This document shows positions 9,202 to 16,594 of a stretch of DNA of 64,000 bases, piece after piece. The first letter of the stretch is position 1. Every line of letters begins with the position of its first letter. Below the pieces are notes generated by a model. That model was not told the origin of the DNA and ran no database searches. It saw only the letters and a program-made list of their open reading frames with translations. This DNA is from CAIWHR01 sp963717695. GTDB lineage: Bacteria > Pseudomonadota > Gammaproteobacteria > Burkholderiales > Casimicrobiaceae. The stretch is taken from assembly GCA_963717695.1 (NCBI GenBank), contig CAVQWR010000007.1:702247-766246 (forward strand). The letters are read 5' to 3'. The position numbers and the translations under genes were made by a program.

Positions 9202-10458
9202 ATGAGGAACGTCATCAGCAGGACCCTGGTTGCGCTGTGCTCGCTCTGCCTTGCGGCTGGCGCGGTGGCGCAAACCAAGGAGATTCGAGTGCTGCTCGCG
9301 AACCATCCGTACGGCGAGCTCTTGAAGGCGGCGATTCCGGAATTCGAAAGCGCCACCGGTATCAAGGTCAATGCCGAAAGCCTCCAGGAAAGCCAGCTCA
9401 CGGCCAAGCTGACGACGGAGTTCGCGACGAACTCCTCCTCGGTGGACGTGTTCATGACCCGTCCGCTGCAGGAAGGGAAGATGTTCTACAAGAATGGCTG
9501 GTACGAGCCCCTGCCGGGTTATGACTTTTCCGACTACCCGAAGAACGTAATGAGCGTCTCGACGTTCGGATCGAAGTCGTACATCGTTCCGCTGGTGACT
9601 GAATGGCAGGTGCTCTACTACCGGAAGGATCTTCTCGCCGGCGCCGGAATCAAGGTGCCCGCGAACTTCGCCGATCTCGAGGCTGCCGCAGCAAAGCTCA
9701 ATTCCGACAGCGTCGCGGGCATGGCCTCGCGCGGCAAGGGCGCGGCGGCGGTCACGCAGCTCTCGAGCTACGTCTACAACTACGGCGGCCTGTATCTCGA
9801 CAAGGGCGTCGCGGTGTTCGACTCGAAGCCCGCAGTCGACGCCATGCGGTTCTACGGGAAGATTCTTGGCACGTACGGGCCGAAGGGCGTGACGTCCATG
9901 TCCTGGGAGAACATCATGCCGCTCTTCCAGGCCGGCAAGATCGCGATGTGGACGGACGCCTCGGTGTTCTATGGCCAGATCATCGATCCCAGCAAGACCC
10001 AGCTCGGTGCGGACAAGGTCGGAATCGCCAATTTCCCGGCGGGTCCGAAGACGAATTCGCCGTTCATCGTGACGTCGTGGGGCATGGCGGTTGCAAAGCA
10101 ATCGAAGAAGAAGGACCTGGGGCTGAAGTTCATCGAATGGGCCACCAGCAAGGAGCTCGCGACCAGGGGCATGCTGGCCAACATCACCATGGCGCGCTCC
10201 TCGGTGTGGGAAGACAAGGCGGTACTTGCGAAGGTGAACCCCGGCCTCGTCGAGACCCGCGCGTTCGCCGCGAAGAACGGCTATCCGCTGGATCGCCCGT
10301 ACATGAGCGCGGTCGGCGAGGCGCGCGACCTGATCGGCGAGCTGATCATCGAATCGATCAACACGAAGGGTGCGTCGCCGAACCTCGAGAAGATGGCGAA
10401 GGAGCGAGTCGAGAAGGTGAACGAGCTGCTCCAGGACACGGGCGAGTATGGCAAGTGA
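9202..10458 (+). CDS. Carbohydrate ABC transporter substrate-binding protein (family 1)
   Basis: A periplasmic binding protein of 418 residues. The signal peptide is TLVALCSLCLAAGAVAQ with cleavage after AQ. The mature part has the family-1 features LTAKLTTEFA, the hinge region YIVPLVTEWQVLYYRKDLL and a late MALG/GIANFPAGP-like section. A good GGAGG ribosome site precedes ATG 9202. It captures the sugar and delivers it to the MalF/MalG-type permeases encoded next. The gene is flanked by two perfect hairpins, which may let it be expressed more highly than its operon partners. Confidence 0.92.
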   Translation: MRNVISRTLVALCSLCLAAGAVAQTKEIRVLLANHPYGELLKAAIPEFESATGIKVNAESLQESQLTAKLTTEFATNSSSVDVFMTRPLQEGKMFYKNGWYEPLPGYDFSDYPKNVMSVSTFGSKSYIVPLVTEWQVLYYRKDLLAGAGIKVPANFADLEAAAAKLNSDSVAGMASRGKGAAAVTQLSSYVYNYGGLYLDKGVAVFDSKPAVDAMRFYGKILGTYGPKGVTSMSWENIMPLFQAGKIAMWTDASVFYGQIIDPSKTQLGADKVGIANFPAGPKTNSPFIVTSWGMAVAKQSKKKDLGLKFIEWATSKELATRGMLANITMARSSVWEDKAVLAKVNPGLVETRAFAAKNGYPLDRPYMSAVGEARDLIGELIIESINTKGASPNLEKMAKERVEKVNELLQDTGEYGK

Positions 10459-10486
10459 GTGGCAAGTGAGCCGGGATTGAGCGGCA

Positions 10487-10517
10487 GCCGCCGGAATCGG
10501 CATTCGGGGCCGGCGGC
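10487..10517 (+). other. Intercistronic stem-loop after the binding-protein gene
   Basis: A perfect 8-bp stem GCCGCCGG/CCGGCGGC with a 15-base loop, 29 bp after the binding-protein stop and 79 bp before the first permease. There is no T-tract. A hairpin here commonly stabilises the upstream binding-protein mRNA. Confidence 0.55.
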
Positions 10518-10595
10518 GCCGGGGCATCGCATGAACGCACCGGCCTTCCGCATCGGCGGAGCGCCGGACTGCAGCAACGCTGGACTGGGCGGGAC

Positions 10596-11474
10596 ATGAT
10601 CCATTCGGGGTTCACGGAAAGGAATCTGCACCTGCTGTTTCCGCTTCCGGCGATCGTCTTCGTCGCGATGCTCATGGTGTTCCCCGTCCTGTACACGCTC
10701 TGCCTGAGCTTCACCAGCTGGAACCTCACCTCCGGCATGCCCGTCACGTTCGTCGGCCTGGCGAGCTACGTCCGTGTGCTGACCGAGCCGCGCTTCCTCA
10801 ACGCGCTTGCCAGGACCTTCGCGTTCACGTTCTTCGCCGTGGCGGTCGAGGGGGTTCTCGGCGTTGCCTGCGCCCTCATCCTGAACCGCGCATTCGTCGG
10901 CAAGAGCGTCGCCAAGCTCCTGCTCCTGCTGCCGCTCGTGGCAACACCCGTCGCCATCGGGATCGTGTTCAACCTCTTCTACGATCCGACCATCGGCCTC
11001 GCCAATTTCGTGCTGCGCTCGCTCGGCCTGCCGCCTGGCCTCTGGATCTCGAGCAGCACTTCCGTGCTGCCGTCGCTCGTCCTCGTCGACGTGTGGCAGT
11101 GGACGCCGATGATCACGCTCATCGTCCTCGCAGGCCTAGCCGGCCTGTCCGAGGAACCCGTCGAGGCGGCACGCATCGACGGGGCGAGCGACTGGCAGAT
11201 CATCCGGTGGGTCACGCTGCCCATGGTCATGCCGGTGATTCTGACGGCGCTGATCCTCCGTCTGATCGATGCCCTGAAGACGTTCGACATCATTTTTGCG
11301 ATGACAGGGGGAGGCCCCGGCTACGCGTCGGAGACGCTCAACATCATGGGATTCAAGTACAGCTTCGAGTATTTCCGCATGGGGCAGTCGGCGGTCATTC
11401 TCGTCGTGCTCTTCGTCGTCGTCTTCGGCTGCAGCCTCGGAATCATGAAGCTGCGTTCCGCATCCGAAACATAG
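10596..11474 (+). CDS. Sugar ABC transporter permease, MalF/UgpA type
   Basis: An inner-membrane permease of 292 residues with six predicted helices, the first at FPLPAIVFVAMLMVFPVLYT. The EAA loop near residues 196-215 (EEPVEAARIDGASDWQIIRW) is the docking site for the ATPase. The order in the operon (ATPase, binding protein, this gene, then a MalG-type gene) is standard for CUT1 importers. ATG 10596 is preceded by GGGCGGGAC, an acceptable ribosome site. The C-terminus ends in a hydrophobic helix with VVLFVVVFGCSLGIMKL. Confidence 0.92.
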   Translation: MIHSGFTERNLHLLFPLPAIVFVAMLMVFPVLYTLCLSFTSWNLTSGMPVTFVGLASYVRVLTEPRFLNALARTFAFTFFAVAVEGVLGVACALILNRAFVGKSVAKLLLLLPLVATPVAIGIVFNLFYDPTIGLANFVLRSLGLPPGLWISSSTSVLPSLVLVDVWQWTPMITLIVLAGLAGLSEEPVEAARIDGASDWQIIRWVTLPMVMPVILTALILRLIDALKTFDIIFAMTGGGPGYASETLNIMGFKYSFEYFRMGQSAVILVVLFVVVFGCSLGIMKLRSASET

Positions 11475-11481
11475 GCCGGCC

Positions 11482-12339
11482 ATGCCGTTTGCCGCTGCCT
11501 CGGGATTGCGCCAGGGATCGGCCTGGAGGAAGAAATTCGTCGCGACGGCGGTCTTCTATCTCGTCGTCATCGGCGTCGCACTCGTCGTCCTGTTCCCGTT
11601 CCTGTGGATGCTTTCGTCGTCCTTCAAGACACAGGTCGACATCATCTCGTGGCCGCCGAAGATCTTCTTCTCGCCGACGCTGCAGAACTACCACAAGGTC
11701 TTCGGCGAACAGAATTTCCTGAAGTACTTCATGAACTCGACGATCGTCGGCACGGCGGCCGTGGGCATGTCGCTCATCCTCGGGCTTCCCGCCGCCTACT
11801 CGATCGCGCGGTTCACGCAGCGGAAGCTCGCCGTCTTCATTCTCCTCGCGCGCCTGATGCCTGGAATCTCGTTCCTGATGCCCTGGTACATCGTCTTTTC
11901 CCGGCTGGACCTCATGGACAGCTACACGGCGCTGATCCTGAGCCACATACTGATCGCGCTGCCCATCGTGGTCTGGATCATGTCCAGCTACTTCCAGACG
12001 ATACCGCCCGAGATGGAGGAGTCGGCGATGGTGGACGGTGCCACCCGTCAATACGCCTTCTGGAAGATCGTTCTTCCGCTGTCCGGTCCGGGCATCATCA
12101 CTGCGACCACGCTGTCGTTCCTCTTCTCCTGGAACAACTTCATGTTCTCCCAGGTGCTCAGCATGGAGAAGACGAAGACGCTTCCGATAGCGGTCTACAA
12201 CTTCCTGTCGTACGCCGAGGTCGATTGGGGTGGCGTGATGGCCGCCGCCGTCGCGATCATGGCGCCGGCGATCGTCCTCACGATGATCTTTCAGAAATAC
12301 GTGGTGAAGGGCCTGACGATGGGCGCGGTCAAGGGTTGA
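11482..12339 (+). CDS. Sugar ABC transporter permease, MalG/UgpE type
   Basis: A permease of 285 residues that pairs with the previous one. The first helix is FYLVVIGVALVVLFPFLWML, followed by the SSFKTQVDI loop seen in nearly all MalG-type proteins. The EAA loop reads EMEESAMVDGATRQYAFWKI. It begins 7 bp after the preceding stop, so the two permeases are translated together. It is the last recognisable gene of the operon. No intrinsic terminator is visible after the stop at 12339; the following 440 bp hold only a small repeat element. Confidence 0.92.
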   Translation: MPFAAASGLRQGSAWRKKFVATAVFYLVVIGVALVVLFPFLWMLSSSFKTQVDIISWPPKIFFSPTLQNYHKVFGEQNFLKYFMNSTIVGTAAVGMSLILGLPAAYSIARFTQRKLAVFILLARLMPGISFLMPWYIVFSRLDLMDSYTALILSHILIALPIVVWIMSSYFQTIPPEMEESAMVDGATRQYAFWKIVLPLSGPGIITATTLSFLFSWNNFMFSQVLSMEKTKTLPIAVYNFLSYAEVDWGGVMAAAVAIMAPAIVLTMIFQKYVVKGLTMGAVKG

Positions 12340-12496
12340 GGGGAAGCTGGGACCCCGACCTTGGCGGAGTGCGCAATCCTGGGGCTCCGTCTTCGGCGCT
12401 TCGCGGGCGCTTTCGGATCCCGAGTTGACTCATCGCGTCGGAGCGAATTGAACGTCCCGTGCGGAGCAGCGCTCGTGCTAGCTATGGTTCTATATC

Positions 12497-12644
12497 GTTG
12501 AAAAACTCAATTGGCGTGTGTTCGGAGTCGACGAGCGAAAACGTCGACCTCGTAGAACGGCCCAGGATCGACGATCGCCAGTCGGTTGGTCTTCGGAGAC
12601 CCTCTGAAAGCTCCTCGACGCAGATCGCTAAGGAGTTTTTCAAC
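12497..12644. repeat. MITE-like element with perfect 12-bp terminal inverted repeats
   Basis: A 148-bp unit bounded by GTTGAAAAACTC (12497-12508) and its exact inverse (12633-12644). It has no coding capacity. It lies in the otherwise empty 12340-12780 gap between the sugar ABC operon and dsbB. A related but decayed copy occurs at 34477-34600, sharing 42 identical bases (12529-12570 with 34509-34550). Ends of this kind suggest mobilisation by a transposase supplied elsewhere. No target-site duplication is clear. The rest of the gap shows nothing recognisable. Confidence 0.7.
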
Positions 12645-12780
12645 AGAATAGGTCGAAAGCCGCCATCGCGCTCAGACGGGAGAAGGGGTGCCGTAACTGT
12701 GCGCGGGTGTGCCTGGTTCTGACGATGGCAAGCGCTGCGAGCTAATGATCTACCTGCTGCGCCATATCGCTTGAGGCGCC

Positions 12781-13434
12781 TCAGTCGCGATCGACGAGCG
12801 CAAACGCTGCCGCGATCATCGCGATGAAGAAGATGAAGGTCCACGACGGGATCGCGAGACCCATGAACAGCCAACCCTGCTCGGCGCACTCGCCGCTGCC
12901 TTTCAGCACGCGCCCGATCACTTCGGTGAGCGGCAGCGTTTCCAGCATGTAGTTGAGGCCCATCCCGCAGGCGGCGACGCTCCCCTTCGGCTGCGCCTGG
13001 ATCCAGACGTGCCACAGGGCGAGCGCCGCGCCGATTCCGGCGGTGATGGCAGTGAAACCTGCATAGACCACCGCGCCCGTCCGGCGCGGATTGTGGATCG
13101 CCGCGATCAGGAACACGACGCCGGTCGCGATGACGCAGATGCGCTGGAACACGCAGAGCGGGCAGGGCTCGAGATCGAGCCCGTATTGCAGCCACAAGGC
13201 CCATCCCATCAGACCCGCGCAGATGAGGAACCCGAGCAGGTACGCGGTGCGACGCGGCGGCAGCAGAATCAGCGCGAAGGAGGTCGCGCCGACGGTCCAC
13301 ACGAGCATCCGGTACGCCGTCTGCGCGAGCGAAGGATTGGCGCCGAGCCAGCTCAGCAGGGCTTCCTGAACAATCAGCGCCGCGGCGACGATAAGGCCGG
13401 CGACCGGCCACGGAATGGGGGCGTAGCGTTTCAT
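12781..13434 (-). CDS. dsbB: DsbB-family disulfide bond formation protein
   Basis: A membrane protein of 217 residues with four core helices. It has the quinone-linked CPLC pair in LEPCPLCVFQRICV and a second periplasmic Cys pair in ACGMGLNYML and GSGECAEQGW, the layout of DsbB, which reoxidises DsbA and passes electrons to quinones. It is longer than the usual 165-180 residues because of an extra N-terminal helix (WPVAGLIVAAALIVQEALL) and a helix at the end. The ATG at 13434 overlaps the metY stop (ATGA), so the two are translationally coupled. No dsbA is in the window. Confidence 0.85.
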   Translation of the reverse strand: MKRYAPIPWPVAGLIVAAALIVQEALLSWLGANPSLAQTAYRMLVWTVGATSFALILLPPRRTAYLLGFLICAGLMGWALWLQYGLDLEPCPLCVFQRICVIATGVVFLIAAIHNPRRTGAVVYAGFTAITAGIGAALALWHVWIQAQPKGSVAACGMGLNYMLETLPLTEVIGRVLKGSGECAEQGWLFMGLAIPSWTFIFFIAMIAAAFALVDRD

Positions 13435-14720
13435 TGCTGTGATTTCTCCAGTGCCTGGTCGATGTCCCAAAGGATGTCGTCGAGTGTTTCGAGTCCGATC
13501 GACAGCCGGATCATTTCGGGCGAGACGCCCGCTGCGCGCTGCTCGTCTTCCGAAAGCTGGCGATGCGTCGTCGACGCCGGGTGGATCACCAGCGTCTTCG
13601 CGTCGCCGACGTTGGCGAGGTGCGACAGCATCTCGACTGCCTCGATGAACTTCACGCCGGCCGCGCCGCCCTTGCCCTTGACGCCGAACGTCAGGATCCC
13701 GCCCGCGCCGCGCGGCAGGTATCTTCTCGCCAGCGCCTCGTAGCGTCCGCCGGGAAGCGACGGATACGACACCCATTCGACGGCAGGATGGGCGGCAAGG
13801 TGCTTCGCCACCGCAAGCGCGGAGTCGCAATGCCGTGGCATGCGCAGGTGCAGCGTCTCGATCCCCTGCAGCAGCAGGAACGCCGACAGCGGCGCGAGCG
13901 TCGGTCCGAGGGTGCGCATCGTCTCCATGCGCGCCTTCATGGTGAAGCCGAAGTCGCCGAAGGTTTCGTAGAAGCGGACGCCGTGATAGCCGCGCGAGGG
14001 CTCCGTCATCTGCGGGAAGTTGCCGTTGTCCCACCGAAATTTGCCCGACTCGACGACGATGCCGCCCATCGTCGTGCCGTGGCCGCCCAAGTACTTGGTC
14101 AGCGAATGGACGACGATGTCGGCGCCGTGCTCGAATGGACGGCACAAGTGAGGCGAGGCGAGCGTGTTGTCGACGACGAGCGGCACGCCGGCCGCGTGCG
14201 CGACGTCGGCGAGCGCCGCCATGTCGCAGACGTTGAGCTGCGGATTGCCGATGGTCTCCACATAGACTGCCTTGGTGTTCGGCTTCAGCGCCGCGCGAAA
14301 GGCGGCGGGGTCGTCCGCGTCGACGAACGTCGCGTCGATGCCGAACTGGGCAAACGTCACGGCGATCTGCGAATACGTGCCGCCGTAGAGGGTGCGCGCG
14401 GCGACGATGTGCTCGCCGGCGCGCGCGAGCGTCAGGAGCGCGACGGTCTGAGCCGCCATGCCGGTGGCGGTGGCGAGCGCCGCGCGCCCGCCTTCCAGCG
14501 CGGCAACGCGCTCCTCGAGCGCGGCGACAGTGGGATTGGAGATCCGCGAATAGACGTTGCCGAATGTCTGCAGGTTGAAGAGCGACGCGGCGTGATCGGC
14601 GCTGTCGAACACGAACGACGTCGTCTGGTAGATGGGCTGCGCGCGCGCGCCGGTCGCGGCGTCGGGGATCTGCCCCGCGTGGAGGCAAAGCGTGTCGAAG
14701 CCGAATTTGTGGTCTGGCAT
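13431..14720 (-). CDS. metY: O-acetylhomoserine sulfhydrylase (Cys/Met metabolism PLP enzyme)
   Basis: A protein of 429 residues, typical for MetY and longer than MetB/MetZ. N-terminal FDTLCLHAGQIPDAATGARA and PIYQTTSFVFDSADHAA are diagnostic. The PLP lysine lies in VVHSLTKYLGGHGTTMGGIV, and the cofactor-contact segment is ATGMAAQTVALL. It forms homocysteine (or methionine with methanethiol) from O-acetylhomoserine in the cytoplasm. ATG 14720 is chosen because the protein starts exactly at the conserved N-terminus there. It follows the CoA-binding gene by 19 bp and overlaps dsbB, so a sulfur-related operon is likely. Confidence 0.9.
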   Translation of the reverse strand: MPDHKFGFDTLCLHAGQIPDAATGARAQPIYQTTSFVFDSADHAASLFNLQTFGNVYSRISNPTVAALEERVAALEGGRAALATATGMAAQTVALLTLARAGEHIVAARTLYGGTYSQIAVTFAQFGIDATFVDADDPAAFRAALKPNTKAVYVETIGNPQLNVCDMAALADVAHAAGVPLVVDNTLASPHLCRPFEHGADIVVHSLTKYLGGHGTTMGGIVVESGKFRWDNGNFPQMTEPSRGYHGVRFYETFGDFGFTMKARMETMRTLGPTLAPLSAFLLLQGIETLHLRMPRHCDSALAVAKHLAAHPAVEWVSYPSLPGGRYEALARRYLPRGAGGILTFGVKGKGGAAGVKFIEAVEMLSHLANVGDAKTLVIHPASTTHRQLSEDEQRAAGVSPEMIRLSIGLETLDDILWDIDQALEKSQQ

Positions 14721-14739
14721 GGAAAGGGAGGCCGTCGCT

Positions 14740-15210
14740 TCAGGTCCGGGCGCGCTTCGCCGAGACGATACCGGTGTTGACGCCGGCCCAGTTGAGTCCG
14801 CCCATGATCCGCGCATGCTCGATCTTGACGCAGTGGTCGGCGACGACGGCGAGGCCGGCGTCCCCGGCGATCTTCGCCGCCTCGTCGCTGCGGATGCCGA
14901 GCTGCATCCACAGGACCTTCGCCCCCTTGGCGACGGCCTCGCGCGCGAGCGCCGGCATCTCCCCGGGTTTGCGGAAGCAGTCGACGATGTCGACGCGCTC
15001 CGGAATCGCGGCGAGGCTGGGATAGCACGTCTCGCCGAGGATGCTGGCGTAGTTCGGGTTGACCGGAATCACGCGGTAGCCGTGCTCCTGCATGTATTTC
15101 GCCGCGAAATAGCTGGGGCGATACCAGCTTGCAGAAAGCCCGACCACCGCGATGACCTTCGAGGAGGCGAGAATCCTGCGCAGTCCGGCAATGTCGTCGA
15201 CGACGCTCAT
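14740..15210 (-). CDS. CoA-binding (YccU-type) protein
   Basis: A protein of 156 residues with a single CoA_binding Rossmann domain. The nucleotide-binding turn is VIAVVGLSASWYRPSYFAAK, followed by the conserved YRVIPVNPNYASILGETCYPSL and IVDCFRKPGEMP. The late Cys in VADHCVKIEHARI is normally conserved too. Family members bind CoA or a related nucleotide; the physiological reaction is unknown. They are often found next to homocysteine/methionine genes, as here. It starts 5 bp after the crystallin gene stop, so it is probably in one transcript with crystallin, metY and dsbB. Confidence 0.85.
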   Translation of the reverse strand: MSVVDDIAGLRRILASSKVIAVVGLSASWYRPSYFAAKYMQEHGYRVIPVNPNYASILGETCYPSLAAIPERVDIVDCFRKPGEMPALAREAVAKGAKVLWMQLGIRSDEAAKIAGDAGLAVVADHCVKIEHARIMGGLNWAGVNTGIVSAKRART

Positions 15211-15215
15211 GAAGT

Positions 15216-16151
15216 TCAGCGCGACCAGTCCGGATTCTGCGAATACGGGTAGCGCGCATTGATGCGGCGGCCCGACGAGATCCTGCGATCGATGTCCCAC
15301 GGCAGGCGCCAGTACTCGCCGGGGCCGAACGTGCGGCACTCGCCGTGGAAGTCCGCTTCCGAGCAGAAGATCCAGTAGCCGCCCTCGATGACGAGCGACG
15401 CCGCGCGGTCGTTGAATCCGGTGGCGCCGAAGTTCGCGACGATCTCGTGGTCGAGCGTCAGCGAGCGACCCGTGAGATCCGGGCCCTCGTAGAGGATCGC
15501 CCGGGAGAGCCGCTGCGGCGGCGGCACGGTCGGCGCGAGCGCGACCTGGTGCAGCGAGCTGACCTGGCCCGCGAGGCGGCCGAGGTTGGGATAGCGCCCT
15601 GGGCCGAATGTCTCGCACGCGCCCCGGTAGTAGGCGTCGGGGCACACTTCCCACTGGCCAGCGAGGACGATCAGTGAGCGGGCCCGGTCGTTGAAGTCCT
15701 GGTCGTGCAGGTTGGGCTGCGTGCTGTCCGCGACGAACTGCTCGCCGGCGAATCCGACGCCCTCGTAGAGCGTCACGCGCCCGCGGTTGCCGCCGCCGCC
15801 CCAAGCTTCGCCGGTCCCGCCGCCGTAGTCGGCCGCGGCGCCGATCTCGCGCACCGAGGACCGGTTGCCCTCGAGGCCCATCGCCCCGAGATCCGGATAC
15901 CGGCCGGGCCGGAGGGTCACGCAGCGGCCGCGAAAATCGGCGTCGGCGCAAAGCTCCCAGGTGCCGCCGTGGATGATGGCGGATGCCGCGCGGTCGTTGA
16001 ACCCTCGGGGCGCAAAATTCGGGACGGCGTCCGTCGTCGTCAGCGACCGTCCCGCGAAATTCCCGTATTCATACAGCGTGAGCTCGCCGGCTTTCGCCCC
16101 TCCGGCAGCAGCGAGGACGACGATCGAAGCCATGACGGCGGCGAGGTGCAT
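15216..16151 (-). CDS. Secreted protein with three beta/gamma-crystallin domains
   Basis: A protein of 311 residues. The signal peptide is MHLAAVMASIVVLAAAGGAKA. Three copies of a two-motif beta/gamma-crystallin domain follow, each beginning with a strand such as LTLYEYGNFAGRSLTT, VTLYEGVGFAGEQF or AILYEGPDLTGRSLTL, then FNDRA(A/R)S and a second motif of the type CxDADFRGRCVTLRPGRYPDL. The FNDRA(A/R)S segments occupy the usual place of the Ca2+-site serine in microbial crystallins. Two Cys in each second motif could form a disulfide. Function is unknown; microbial relatives bind calcium or act in the envelope. I use ATG 16151 because it begins the signal peptide exactly; an ATG 11 codons earlier exists. 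Confidence 0.8.
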   Translation of the reverse strand: MHLAAVMASIVVLAAAGGAKAGELTLYEYGNFAGRSLTTTDAVPNFAPRGFNDRAASAIIHGGTWELCADADFRGRCVTLRPGRYPDLGAMGLEGNRSSVREIGAAADYGGGTGEAWGGGGNRGRVTLYEGVGFAGEQFVADSTQPNLHDQDFNDRARSLIVLAGQWEVCPDAYYRGACETFGPGRYPNLGRLAGQVSSLHQVALAPTVPPPQRLSRAILYEGPDLTGRSLTLDHEIVANFGATGFNDRAASLVIEGGYWIFCSEADFHGECRTFGPGEYWRLPWDIDRRISSGRRINARYPYSQNPDWSR

Positions 16152-16594
16152 GCGGCTTTCCTGAGAATTCGGGCAGATTGCCACCGGCCGTGCCGGGAGC
16201 CCGAAGGCGGAATCTTAGCCGATCGGCCCGGCGCGACCCGGACGAACCCGGTCGTCCGGGTTTGCGCCGCACGCACGGCTGGGGTAGCTTGTGGGGCGAC
16301 AGCGTTCGCGCGCCGCCCCGGCGTCCGCGGGACCAGCTTCGAAAAAGCCGGCGCCGAGGGCAAGAAAGCCATGAGGGCGCTCGAAACAGGCATTTATTGT
16401 CGGCTGACGGCAGTGCGGGAGGGTCGCCATCCCGTAAAACAACAGGCCTGATCCTTGCTTGCTCGCAACAGGATGAGAGTGCACGCCATCGCTCGGAGGA
16501 AGGCCCACACCCGGGTCCGTTGGTACGGATGCCGCGCCTCGGCACGCCTCCCCAGCGGCATTGCCGCCGATTTGATCGATTGTCCGGGATCGAC
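16152..16594. other. Divergent region between crystallin gene and PAS-GGDEF-EAL gene
   Basis: About 440 bp with no supported gene. It must contain the promoters of both flanking genes. I see no clear -35/-10 pair, terminator or riboswitch. Confidence 0.4.

Noticed and set aside
7612..10527. A reading frame of about 970 codons antisense to the sugar ABC genes
   Set aside because: It is opposite well-supported transporter genes, and its translation is Arg/His/Leu-rich without family features.
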